From: Candidatus Aminicenantota bacterium
GTDB lineage: Bacteria > Acidobacteriota > Aminicenantia > Aminicenantales > Aminicenantaceae
Direction of reading: 5' to 3'
Assembly (NCBI GenBank): GCA_016927475.1
Contig: JAFGMO010000005.1
Span: 1-64,000 of the forward strand
Length of the DNA stretch: 64,000 nt
This document shows positions 27,359 to 35,069 of this stretch, one piece after another. Under the pieces are notes generated by a model that saw nothing but the letters and a program-made list of their open reading frames with translations, searched no databases and was not told where the DNA came from. A program made the position numbers and the translations under genes. The first letter of the stretch is position 1; the number at the start of each line of letters is the position of its first letter.

Positions 27359-28087
27359 ATGTTTAAAGATACGTTTTTTATCCCGGAAAAAAATATTAAG
27401 GCAAAAATGTTGGTTTTTCCCCTCTCATTTTTGCTTCACCTGGGAATAATTCTCCTGTTGGTCGTTTATCCTTATCTTTCGACAGAGAGCCTGCCTGAAA
27501 TCACATATTTTAAGGCATTGATCGCGCCTCCGCTTCCCGTTCCGCCTCCTCATGGATCTTCCGCTTCGCGTAAACCGCGTTCACACGGAGCGCGGATCCG
27601 TCCTGTAAGCAAAGGAGCCGTATTTAAAGGAGAACTGGTGGCTCCGGTCGAAATTCCCGACAGCGTAGCCGAGGAAGACCTGTTTCTCAGTGAAACCCCC
27701 TTTGGGATCGAAGGAGGAGACCCGAATGCCGATCCGGCCGGTCTTCCCGCGGGGTTCATCGAAGGATTGATCACAGACATCGTGGTCAATGATGAGGAGC
27801 CGGTCCGGGCCGGTGGAACCGTCAAACCGCCCAAGCTGGTCAAGCGTGTTCTTCCCCTTTATCCGGAAATCGCCCGTATCGTCCGCGCCGAAGGAATCGT
27901 CATTTTGGAGGCGACAACCGACATATTCGGCCGAGTCGTTCGGGTGCACGTCGTCAAATCGATACCCCTGCTTGATGAAGCCGCCGCCGATGCCGTGCGG
28001 AAGTGGATATACGAACCCCTTGTTCTCAATGGAAAACCAAGACCCGTGGTTTTTACGGTGACCGTTACGTTCGAACTTAGAGATTGA
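27359..28087 (+). CDS. TonB-family energy transducer
   Basis: The 242-residue protein has a short cytoplasmic start, one membrane span (about 18-38, LVFPLSFLLHLGIILLLVV), a proline-rich linker (PPLPVPPPH) and a TonB C-terminal domain (about 155-240). The domain contains LPLYPEIARIVRAEGIVIL and DAVRKWIYEPLVLNGKP. TonB carries the energy of the inner-membrane proton gradient to outer-membrane receptors. GAGGTG lies before the ATG. Its end overlaps the end of the reverse-strand BtuB-like receptor by 11 bases, so it probably powers B12 uptake. No exbB/exbD genes are visible in the window. Confidence 0.88.
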   Translation: MFKDTFFIPEKNIKAKMLVFPLSFLLHLGIILLLVVYPYLSTESLPEITYFKALIAPPLPVPPPHGSSASRKPRSHGARIRPVSKGAVFKGELVAPVEIPDSVAEEDLFLSETPFGIEGGDPNADPAGLPAGFIEGLITDIVVNDEEPVRAGGTVKPPKLVKRVLPLYPEIARIVRAEGIVILEATTDIFGRVVRVHVVKSIPLLDEAAADAVRKWIYEPLVLNGKPRPVVFTVTVTFELRD

Positions 28088-30029
28088 TGTCCAGTCCGGT
28101 AAAGACTGAAAATCCCGGTGTTCCGTAGCCCTTGACCACCTCGTATTCCCGGTCGAGAATATTGTCGAGCCTGACGAATAAACCGAAACGGTTGGAGAGG
28201 TCGAAAGAAGCAACAGCGTTAAAAAGAACGTAACCGGGCATCGTCACCGGTACCGCCGTCCAGCCTGACCACTCCATATCCTCCCTCTCCCCGACGGCCA
28301 AAAGGGAGATTTCGAGGTCGGCTTTGTCGAAGAGCCGCAGACCGGCGTGGAAAGTCAGTTTGTTTTTGGGCCGGCGGAGAAGGGACGCGTCCGTTGTTTC
28401 ATTCCTGGCATTCAGCCGGGTGTAGGAAGCCGATAAGGAAAGCCAGGAGACGGGTACCGCTCTGGCTATGACTTCCAATCCGCGGGAAGAGGCCTCGGAG
28501 ATATTGACGTATCCCTGAATGGTGTCATAGTCGATAAGCTGGTCGAACTGATGGGAAAAATAGACCGCGGAGAGCCATAAACGGTCCTCCAAAAAATTTT
28601 GTTCGATCCCGGCGTCCCAGCTTACGGATTTTTCAGGTTCGAGGTCCTCATTTCCGATAGGACCCCAAAAGGTGGCCGGAGCGAAAAGCTGGTAGAGGGA
28701 GGGGGACTTGAATCCCGTCCCCAGAGTCGCCTTGATTTTGGTTCCCGTTTTTTCGAGAAGAAAAGCAGGGGTTATCCTGTATGTTGTGGCCGCTCCTGCC
28801 CGGCTGTGATGGTCGTGCCTGATCCCGAGGCCGGCGAAAAAAAATCCCCCTAAACGGATTTTATCTTGAATAAAAAAAGCGGTATTGGCCGCTTCGGAGT
28901 GGGGAAAAAATGAAGTTGAGTTGCCGAATAAAAGGCTTTCCGTTTCTGAGAATGAATCGCCTTCTTCATTTTCATGTTCGATGCCTAAAACAAGGGTGTT
29001 GGAGGGGTGAAGAAACAGATTGTTCTGCCAGGAAAGTTTCCAGCGACGGCTGTTATAAGTGGATCGGTCCGCGTCAAAGGGATGGAGATCATCCACGGGA
29101 TTGTCATAATTCCGCTCGAAGTCGACAACGGACACGGAGAAAAGTTGTTCCCATCTGTTTTTGAGAAGCAGCAGCCGTCCGCGTGCATTGAGCAGCAAAG
29201 CATCATAGTGCTGAACGTTGTTGGGATCATCTGCGTAAGCGCCGCCTCCGTTGTCAATATCGGTCCGGGAATCGATGAGACGGGTGTTCAGCTCCAGGGT
29301 GAATTGGGAGAGGGGGGTCCAACCGAAACCGGCGGCAAGGGTAAAGCTTTCATGTCCGTCATTTTCCGTATTCCCCTCATAGGCCGTGTTCGCGCTGGAG
29401 AAACCGTCGCTGCGATAATAAGAAGTTCCCAGGGAATAGCGAAAAACATCCGTTCCGCCACCGAGATTAAGGTTTCCGGTCCAGGTATTGAAAGAGCCTC
29501 CGTGGCCGGAGAAACGGAGCTCGGGTTTTCCCAGCCTGCGGCGGGTGATAATATTGACCACGCCTCCGATGGCGTCGGATCCGTAGAGGGTGCTTTGGGA
29601 CCCGCGTAGGATTTCCACCCTGTCGACGTCGGCCACATGCAGCAGGCTTAAATCAAAAGAACGGTCGGGTGATAATGGATCATTGACATCGACGCCGTCG
29701 ATCATAACCAGGGTGTGTTTGTTGTCTGCTCCCCGGATAAGCAGAGAAGCCGAGCTTCCGGGAGGTCCGTTCTGCAGGATGTTAAGACCCGCCGCTTCCC
29801 GAAGGGCTTCGACAAGGGTTGATTGTTTGGTTCGCTCCAGGTCTTTCTGAGTTATGACGGTTACGGAGCCGGCAATCTCCCGTCTTTCGGTGGGGATGCG
29901 GTCTGCGGTCACAATAACCTCATGCTGAAGAGACTGGGGATTTTTGCTGTTTTCCGTTTTGTCCGCTTGAACGGGAAGGCCCGAAACAAACAGGACCGCG
30001 GAAAGGAAAATGAGAATTGAACTTTTCAT
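28077..30029 (-). CDS. btuB: TonB-dependent receptor, BtuB-like (vitamin B12 uptake)
   Basis: The 650-residue outer-membrane protein has a signal peptide (to about Ala22), a TonB box-like HEVIVTADRI (37-46), a plug domain with VDRVEILRGSQSTLYG-type sequence, and a 22-strand barrel with regularly spaced aromatic residues. Such receptors import B12 or iron chelates. The B12 assignment rests on the cobalamin riboswitch directly upstream (30163-30318) and the ABC importer genes next door, plus the BtuB-like size. An AGGAGG ribosome site precedes the ATG. Expression should drop when cobalamin is plentiful. Other ligands cannot be excluded from the receptor sequence alone. Confidence 0.88.
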   Translation of the reverse strand: MKSSILIFLSAVLFVSGLPVQADKTENSKNPQSLQHEVIVTADRIPTERREIAGSVTVITQKDLERTKQSTLVEALREAAGLNILQNGPPGSSASLLIRGADNKHTLVMIDGVDVNDPLSPDRSFDLSLLHVADVDRVEILRGSQSTLYGSDAIGGVVNIITRRRLGKPELRFSGHGGSFNTWTGNLNLGGGTDVFRYSLGTSYYRSDGFSSANTAYEGNTENDGHESFTLAAGFGWTPLSQFTLELNTRLIDSRTDIDNGGGAYADDPNNVQHYDALLLNARGRLLLLKNRWEQLFSVSVVDFERNYDNPVDDLHPFDADRSTYNSRRWKLSWQNNLFLHPSNTLVLGIEHENEEGDSFSETESLLFGNSTSFFPHSEAANTAFFIQDKIRLGGFFFAGLGIRHDHHSRAGAATTYRITPAFLLEKTGTKIKATLGTGFKSPSLYQLFAPATFWGPIGNEDLEPEKSVSWDAGIEQNFLEDRLWLSAVYFSHQFDQLIDYDTIQGYVNISEASSRGLEVIARAVPVSWLSLSASYTRLNARNETTDASLLRRPKNKLTFHAGLRLFDKADLEISLLAVGEREDMEWSGWTAVPVTMPGYVLFNAVASFDLSNRFGLFVRLDNILDREYEVVKGYGTPGFSVFTGLDINL

Positions 30030-30104
30030 GATACGATAACCTCCTGTTATCTCATTTTTCCTTCTTTGTGGCCGGAGAGAGGAGGTGCTTTGTTTTTTTT
30101 GTGA

Positions 30105-30155
30105 GCCGTTAAAAACGGCAAAAAAAAACCACCCTGTCTTCCGCCCGAAGAAGGG
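30105..30155 (-). terminator. Riboswitch-linked intrinsic terminator
   Basis: On the minus strand ACCCTTCTTC pairs with GGAAGACAGGGT (30131-30155) and is followed by GG and a run of nine or more T. A second small hairpin (AGCCGTT / AACGGC) follows at 30105-30119. It sits between the aptamer and the BtuB start, the position expected for transcriptional control of btuB. Confidence 0.75.
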
Positions 30156-30162
30156 TTCGATA

Positions 30163-30318
30163 GGCTCAGGGGAGGTCTCCTGACTCCCGGATCATTCTCC
30201 TTCCAGACCTTCCCGTTCCTTCTAAGGAACAGTGGTTTTCTCTGGAAATCGTCCCCGGTTACAGTAGCGGGGGCTGTGTTCGATTCTCACGAACTTCCCT
30301 CACCCGTAAACCTTAACG
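30163..30318 (-). promoter_or_regulatory. Cobalamin riboswitch
   Basis: Read on the minus strand this stretch carries the conserved cobalamin aptamer elements in order: GGGTGAGGGAA, GAGAATCGAACACAGCCCCC, GCTACTGTAACCGGGGACGA, CCACTGTTCC, GGGAAGGTCTGG, and the closing GGGAGTCAGGAGACCTCCCC. It precedes only btuB; the btuCDF-like genes lie upstream of it and are not behind it. Confidence 0.93.
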
Positions 30319-30397
30319 TCCAAACTGAATTTTCAAAGAGAAGTTATTATGAAAAAAAAACGGGGTAATGTCAAATTACTCTAAATCGGATCGGGTG

Positions 30398-31384
30398 TCA
30401 GCGGAGTTTTCGTGAGACCAGGAGCCGGATGAAAAGCGGACCGCCGAAAACAGCAGTGATGATCCCTACGGGAAGCTCGGTGGGAGCGATGAGTGTTCGG
30501 GCGAGGGTATCGCAGGCGGCCAGGACTGTTCCCCCCAGAAAAAAAGAGGCGGGGAGGACCACCCTAAGGTCAAAACCGCTGATGCGGCGGACCGCATGGG
30601 GGATGATCAGGCCGACGAATCCGATGGGCCCGACCAGTGCGACCACGGCCGCGGTGGCAAATCCGCCGCCGATAAATACATTCCGCCGTACCGTATCCAC
30701 GTCGACACCGTGACCAAGAGCCATTTCCCGGCCCAGAGTGAGATGATTAAGGTCATTGGCGTGATAAAAAATCAAGCCCGCTCCCGGAACAAAAAGGGGC
30801 CAGAGAGAGGCGATTTCCCGGTAGCCGATGATGTCGATACCGCCCATCATCCAGCGCTGAAAGACGACCAGGGCCTGGGGTTTGGCCAGATAGGTCAGGA
30901 GAAGGATGGCGCCGCTGCAGATGATACTGACGGTCACGCCCGCCAGGAGAAGAGTGTGGACGGGCATTCCCCTGGTTCTGGTGGAGAATGTATAGATCAG
31001 AAACAGCACGACGGCCGCGCCGGCCAGTGCGAAAAACTGGACCGAGCTGAAAGGTCCCCGGACAATCCATAGGGACGGATAGAGGATCGTCAGAAAGGCG
31101 CCCAGGGAAGCTCCTCCGCTGATACCTAGAGTGAAAGGTTCGACCAGGGGATTGCGGAAGAGAACTTGAAAGGCGGCTCCGACCAGGGCCAGTGTTCCTC
31201 CGGCCAAAAGGGCCAGGAGGACACGGGGAATTCGCTGGAAGAAAAAAATATCCCCTTGAGGACTGCCTTCGCCCTGAATGTATGTTTTTACGTCTTCAAT
31301 GCTGACCTTTTCGGGACCAATCCAGGGGGAGACGAAGAGAGCGATTACAAAAAGAAAAGCATAGACGGCGATGGTTTTTTTCAT
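30398..31384 (-). CDS. btuC: FecCD-family ABC importer permease (BtuC-like)
   Basis: The 328-residue protein has about ten membrane spans and FecCD/BtuC sequence features: FFFQRIPRVLLALLAGGTLAL with the RLPR-like motif, FRNPLVEPFTLGISGGASLGA, and VGPIGFVGLIIPHAVRRISG with the coupling helix. It forms the inner-membrane channel for cobalamin or an iron chelate. Its start overlaps the ATPase stop by four bases, so the three ABC genes form one operon ahead of the riboswitch. The B12 role is inferred from the neighbouring riboswitch and receptor. Confidence 0.9.
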   Translation of the reverse strand: MKKTIAVYAFLFVIALFVSPWIGPEKVSIEDVKTYIQGEGSPQGDIFFFQRIPRVLLALLAGGTLALVGAAFQVLFRNPLVEPFTLGISGGASLGAFLTILYPSLWIVRGPFSSVQFFALAGAAVVLFLIYTFSTRTRGMPVHTLLLAGVTVSIICSGAILLLTYLAKPQALVVFQRWMMGGIDIIGYREIASLWPLFVPGAGLIFYHANDLNHLTLGREMALGHGVDVDTVRRNVFIGGGFATAAVVALVGPIGFVGLIIPHAVRRISGFDLRVVLPASFFLGGTVLAACDTLARTLIAPTELPVGIITAVFGGPLFIRLLVSRKLR

Positions 31385-32181
31385 GCTTTCCCCGTCTTTG
31401 GAACTGAAGGCAGAACAATCGGCCGGCCGGATTCCGGATGTTTCCTCACCAGGATTTCAGGTCCGTATACGGACTGAAGTCTTTTTTTGGCTAAAACCTC
31501 TTCCGGAGGTCCCATGGCGATAGGCCGTCCTTCCGACAGAAAAAGGATCGTATCTCCGAAGAGAGAAGCGAAATTCATGTTATGGGTGACCACGGCCACG
31601 GCGATTCCGCTTCGGGCCAGATCCCGCAGGATGTTGAAGAAGCGGATCTGATGGTGGATATCCAAAGCAGCGGCCGGTTCGTCCAGAATAAGGACACGGG
31701 GCTTTTGGGCCAGAACGGATGCCAGAAAAGCTCTTTTTTTTTCACCTCCCGAGAGCTGAGACAGCCTTCTTTTTCTTTTGTCCGACATCTCCGTGGTTTT
31801 GAGGCATTCGTCCACGATATTCCAATCCTGTCCGGTGAGGGTGCCCAGCCTATGAAGATGGGGATAACGGCCCATGGCGGCTACGTCTTCAACGGTGATG
31901 TCGTACTGGCTTTGGATTTCCTGGGGGAGGTAACCCAGCCGGCAGGCCAGGCTGCGGCGGTTGAGCCGGGTCAGGGGTTGGCCTTCCAGGAGCACCGATC
32001 CGGAAAGGGGGATCAGGATTCCGGTGGCGATACGCATCAGAGTACTTTTTCCCGAACCATTGGGGCCGATGACGGCCGTAATTATTCCTGAACCGAGGGA
32101 GAAGCGCGAAACCGATAAGGTCCACTCTGAATCCGAAAAACGGTGTTTCACCTCATGAAGCTCAAGGATATTTGTGGTCAT
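31381..32181 (-). CDS. btuD: ABC importer ATP-binding protein (BtuD/FepC-like)
   Basis: The product of about 266 residues carries Walker A GPNGSGKST, a Q-loop LGYLPQEI, signature LSGGEKKRAFLA, Walker B VLILDEPAAALD and a switch His, all intact. The chosen ATG at 32181 (MTTNILELHEV) has a GAGG ribosome site six bases ahead; a longer frame with a further ATG upstream would add 36 residues that do not look like protein and lie inside the BtuF gene. It overlaps the end of the BtuF gene by 20 bases and the start of btuC by four. Confidence 0.91.
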   Translation of the reverse strand: MTTNILELHEVKHRFSDSEWTLSVSRFSLGSGIITAVIGPNGSGKSTLMRIATGILIPLSGSVLLEGQPLTRLNRRSLACRLGYLPQEIQSQYDITVEDVAAMGRYPHLHRLGTLTGQDWNIVDECLKTTEMSDKRKRRLSQLSGGEKKRAFLASVLAQKPRVLILDEPAAALDIHHQIRFFNILRDLARSGIAVAVVTHNMNFASLFGDTILFLSEGRPIAMGPPEEVLAKKRLQSVYGPEILVRKHPESGRPIVLPSVPKTGKA

Positions 32182-33145
32182 TGAATACCTCGGGATGGAT
32201 GATCCCGGCCAAACGTTTGATGGTCTGCGTGATGCGCGGGCCGGGAATGAGAAGGTAGGTTTCGGAAAGAAAGTGAATTTTGCCTTCACGGACAGCCGGA
32301 AGAGTCGGCAGACGCTTCCAGTCTTTCAGGAGAAGCTGTTTGTTCCGGGGGGTTAGCCCCTGGGCCAATATCTCGATGATGACCTCGGGGGAGCGGACGA
32401 GAAGAGACTCTTTAGATATGCGCGGATAGGCGATGGCGGTGTCGGCGAAAATATTTTCTCCCCCGGCCATTTGGATAAGCTTGTCGAGAAAAGTGCCCGG
32501 GCCGGTCGTCAGGATGCCGGTCAAATCTCCGGGGAGGTGAGAGAGAGTAAGGAATACTTTTTTCCGGCCTTTTCCCCGGGTCGCCTCTTTCACCGCTTCG
32601 ATTTCCTTTTCCATGCTCTGAACAAGCTCAGCGGCCTTTTCCCCGGCCCCAAGCTTCTTTCCCAGGGTTCGGACAGCGGTTTTGATATCTTCGAGGGAGT
32701 CTAAGGGTACGGAGAGAAGTTGGATGCCTTTTTCCCGGCAAAAATCGGACAGGGCAGCGTGTTCTCCTTGGCTGATGACCAGGTCCGGGTTCAAGGCGAT
32801 GATCCTTTCCCGGCTGGGATTGAAGAGGCCGCCGATGCGGGCTTTTTTTCTCGCCTCCGGAGGGTATGTGCTGAACTGGCTGACCCCGACCACATTGTCT
32901 CCTAAGCCGAGGGCGAAGACTATCTCCGTGACGGCCGGAGAAGCGCAGATAAGCCGGATGTCTTTTATGCCGCCGGTTATTTCCTCATGAATATTATCCG
33001 TCCCGGAAAAAGCGGGACGCTTTTGGGTGATAAAGAGGAAAATATAGGAAAGGACAAGGCCGAGACCAAACAGGGCTGTTAGAACGGGAAATATTCCGGC
33101 TGCTGAACGGGATGATGTTCTTGTTTTTTTCTGTCTTTCCGGCAC
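32162..33145 (-). CDS. btuF: Periplasmic substrate-binding protein (BtuF-like)
   Basis: The 327-residue protein starts at a GTG and has an N-terminal hydrophobic segment (about 16-38) that looks like an anchor or uncleaved signal. A helical-backbone binding-protein fold follows: LICASPAVTEIVFALGLGD, GVSQFSTYPPEAR, IGGLFNPSRERIIALNPDLVI and a late LAGIIHPEVF. This type binds cobalamin or iron chelates and delivers them to the ABC permease. It is the first gene of the three-gene transport set. The 189-base gap before it contains a short hairpin repeat at 33189-33234. Confidence 0.85.
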   Translation of the reverse strand: MPERQKKTRTSSRSAAGIFPVLTALFGLGLVLSYIFLFITQKRPAFSGTDNIHEEITGGIKDIRLICASPAVTEIVFALGLGDNVVGVSQFSTYPPEARKKARIGGLFNPSRERIIALNPDLVISQGEHAALSDFCREKGIQLLSVPLDSLEDIKTAVRTLGKKLGAGEKAAELVQSMEKEIEAVKEATRGKGRKKVFLTLSHLPGDLTGILTTGPGTFLDKLIQMAGGENIFADTAIAYPRISKESLLVRSPEVIIEILAQGLTPRNKQLLLKDWKRLPTLPAVREGKIHFLSETYLLIPGPRITQTIKRLAGIIHPEVFNDHKYP

Positions 33146-33188
33146 TCGGGATTACGCCTCAGGTAGATTGGATGATAACGGTATTATC

Positions 33189-33234
33189 CCGCATTGTTCA
33201 TAAATTTGGCTGATGCCAATCTTGAATAATACGG
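33189..33234. repeat. 46-bp hairpin version of the AACCTG-type repeat
   Basis: CCGCATTGTTCA pairs with TGAATAATACGG at 10 of 12 positions, and TTGGC with GCCAA inside. The left arm ATTGTTCATAAATTTGGC matches the full element at 36113-36262. This is a mini copy with both ends close together. Confidence 0.65.
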
Positions 33235-33334
33235 ATCGTTTACCGTAGGCATCCGCCAGAATTGTCCCCTCAACCGGTTTTTTTGTCAAGGAGCATCAAG
33301 GGTTGTGAATGCTACCGTTTGACAGTTGGGCTCT

Positions 33335-33556
33335 CTATAAGGACGGACAAGAATCCAGCCATTTTCGCCTGGGCGGAGAGGTGGAAACAAGGGCGTTATA
33401 AGGGCAATAATAAGAGCAGATGCCGCAGTCGATGCATTTCTCCGGAATAATATCCGGTGCTTTCAAGCCGCGTTGGACAAGGGCGCCGGTCGGGCACAAC
33501 CTGATCGCCGGGCAGATATGGTCACCGGGGCAACGTGTTTTGATAACTTCGGTCAT
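33335..33556 (-). CDS. Small 4Fe-4S ferredoxin
   Basis: The 73-residue protein has a standard cluster motif C41-x2-C44-x2-C47-x3-C51-P. In the first half it has Cys9, Cys15 and Cys21-Pro, spaced by five residues instead of the usual two. It should hold one regular 4Fe-4S cluster and perhaps a second one with unusual ligands. It lies 57 bases after the thioredoxin gene on the same strand, suggesting a redox pair. The gap between them carries another repeat end (33587-33604). Confidence 0.82.
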   Translation of the reverse strand: MTEVIKTRCPGDHICPAIRLCPTGALVQRGLKAPDIIPEKCIDCGICSYYCPYNALVSTSPPRRKWLDSCPSL

Positions 33557-33586
33557 GAAAATTGTACCTGGTCTGGATCATTCACT

Positions 33587-33604
33587 AACCTGCTTTATTC
33601 ACGA
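33587..33604. repeat. Repeat-end fragment AACCTGCTTTATTCACGA
   Basis: This fragment matches the CCTG-TTATTCACGA variant of the repeat ends seen near 51881-51900 and 54845-54862. It sits between thioredoxin and ferredoxin. It is short, so chance cannot be excluded on its own. Confidence 0.4.
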
Positions 33605-33613
33605 TTCAAAGGT

Positions 33614-33973
33614 TTAGACCGGATTCACTACTGTTTTTGTATTGGACGCAGAAACAAGCTTTCTCAGCCGTTCTTCGAGCTTATTTTGAGGCTCAAGCCC
33701 GATGATACGGTCCGCTTCCTTTCCATCTTTAAAAATGATAAGAGTGGGAATGGCCATGATGCCGTATTTCATGGGAGTCGTTTGGTTTTCATCGGTGTTG
33801 ACCTTGACGATATCGAGCTGCCCGTCGAATTTTTTGGAAATATCTTCCAAAATGGGAGCGACCATCCGGCAGGGACCGCACCAGGGAGCCCAGAAATCGA
33901 CCAAAACGGGATTTTTTGCTTTGAGAACTTCCGTTTCAAATGTGCTGTCTGAAACATGCTTGATATTGTTCAT
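33614..33973 (-). CDS. trxA: Thioredoxin
   Basis: The 119-residue product has the canonical active site W31-C32-G33-P34-C35, the FWAPWCGPCRMVAP context, a later IMAIPTLIIFKDG cis-proline loop and no signal peptide. It reduces disulfides in the cytoplasm using thioredoxin reductase. An AAGGAG ribosome site and a strong sigma-70-like promoter (34033-34060) precede it. Confidence 0.95.
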   Translation of the reverse strand: MNNIKHVSDSTFETEVLKAKNPVLVDFWAPWCGPCRMVAPILEDISKKFDGQLDIVKVNTDENQTTPMKYGIMAIPTLIIFKDGKEADRIIGLEPQNKLEERLRKLVSASNTKTVVNPV

Positions 33974-34032
33974 CTTATTCTCCTTTTCTCTTTTTTTACG
34001 GCGAAACCGTCATATTAGATGATTACAATAAT

Positions 34033-34060
34033 ATTATATAATAATAAAATGATATGTCAA
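34033..34060 (-). promoter_or_regulatory. Near-perfect sigma-70 promoter for thioredoxin
   Basis: On the minus strand TTGACA (34055-34060) is separated by 16 bases from TATAAT (34033-34038). It is the best housekeeping promoter visible in the window and points into trxA. Confidence 0.75.
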
Positions 34061-34223
34061 GATTTTTTTTAAACTTTTTCTTTTAAGCGGTGAAACTTTT
34101 TTCCCTTCTTGAGGATTTAAAGATTTGTGAACTATTTTTTGTTGCTAGGTTAATCATATGATGGGAAAGAAAAGAAAAAATGAAAACCGGATATTGTGAT
34201 AAACTGATAAACGGACTAACGAT

Positions 34224-35069
34224 ATGAGAAAAGCGGTCAGTTTTTTCATTTCTCTAGTGCTGCATGCCGGAATGATGTTTTTTGTTTTGAACCTCAAAAT
34301 TACATACCATGTTTTTCCTCTAAAACAGCGGCTGGAAACCTTCGAAGTTATGCCGGTGGAAAAAATCTACTATCCTTCTTCCGTTCCCATCCGTGAAGAG
34401 CCGGCAAGTGAGGCGTTGTTTGAAGCTCCCGTGTCGAAATCAAACATTATTCCATCAACAACCGAAGACCATACAAAGGAGAGATCCTATATCCCCCCCA
34501 TGCTTGATTTGGGTCCAGCCGCCGGTTCTCCTGGACATAAAGAGACAAAATTACCGCCTGATATTCCGGTTTACTTAGGCCTGAATCTTTCCCCGGAAAA
34601 AGAAACCTTGCCTGATTCCTTCGAAGGAACAGGCAAAAGGAATACGGAAAAGACGGGGGTGCAAGACCTCAGGCGTTATCTATATCCCCGGAATACGGCG
34701 CCGTATTCTTTTACCGGTGAGTCCGGCAGCGGAAAGCCCAAAAAAGAACAGACATCCGTACCTTCAGACATGTCCCAAACAATACCCGACCTTACTTCCT
34801 GGGCGGAGAATGTCGTCAACAAGGTTCAAATGGTCTGGAATGTGCCCCGGATGCCTGAGGGAGGGATTCCTCTGAAAGCCAGAATCTTGGTAACCGTAAC
34901 GCGGGAAGGAGATCTTATTTCGGTCCGTATGGAAAAATCCTCCGGGGACGAAAACTGGAACAACGCCGTACTCAAAGCTCTGGAGGACAGCGCCCCCCTG
35001 CCTTCCCTGCCGCCTGAATTTCTCCAGGATAGGCTGATCGTATTTTTGGTGTTCGAGTCAGATGGTTAG
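34224..35069 (+). CDS. TonB-like protein with C-terminal TonB domain
   Basis: The 281-residue protein has a TM span near the start (about 6-26, VSFFISLVLHAGMMFFVLNL). A long low-complexity periplasmic linker rich in Pro, Ser, Thr and Glu follows (about 40-195). The TonB-like C-terminal domain (about 195-280) includes VQMVWNVPRMPEGGIPLKARILVTV and NAVLKALEDSAPLPSLP. It differs from the B12-linked TonB at 27359 and overlaps the next gene by eight bases, suggesting that the two work together. Transcription starts divergently from trxA. Confidence 0.75.
   Translation: MRKAVSFFISLVLHAGMMFFVLNLKITYHVFPLKQRLETFEVMPVEKIYYPSSVPIREEPASEALFEAPVSKSNIIPSTTEDHTKERSYIPPMLDLGPAAGSPGHKETKLPPDIPVYLGLNLSPEKETLPDSFEGTGKRNTEKTGVQDLRRYLYPRNTAPYSFTGESGSGKPKKEQTSVPSDMSQTIPDLTSWAENVVNKVQMVWNVPRMPEGGIPLKARILVTVTREGDLISVRMEKSSGDENWNNAVLKALEDSAPLPSLPPEFLQDRLIVFLVFESDG

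Noticed and set aside
29007-29609. Forward open frame of 200 codons inside the BtuB gene
   Set aside because: Opposite strand to a clear outer-membrane receptor; no ribosome site and no domain.
33262-33450. Small forward open frame near the ferredoxin gene
   Set aside because: It is antisense to the ferredoxin cluster motif and has no start signal.
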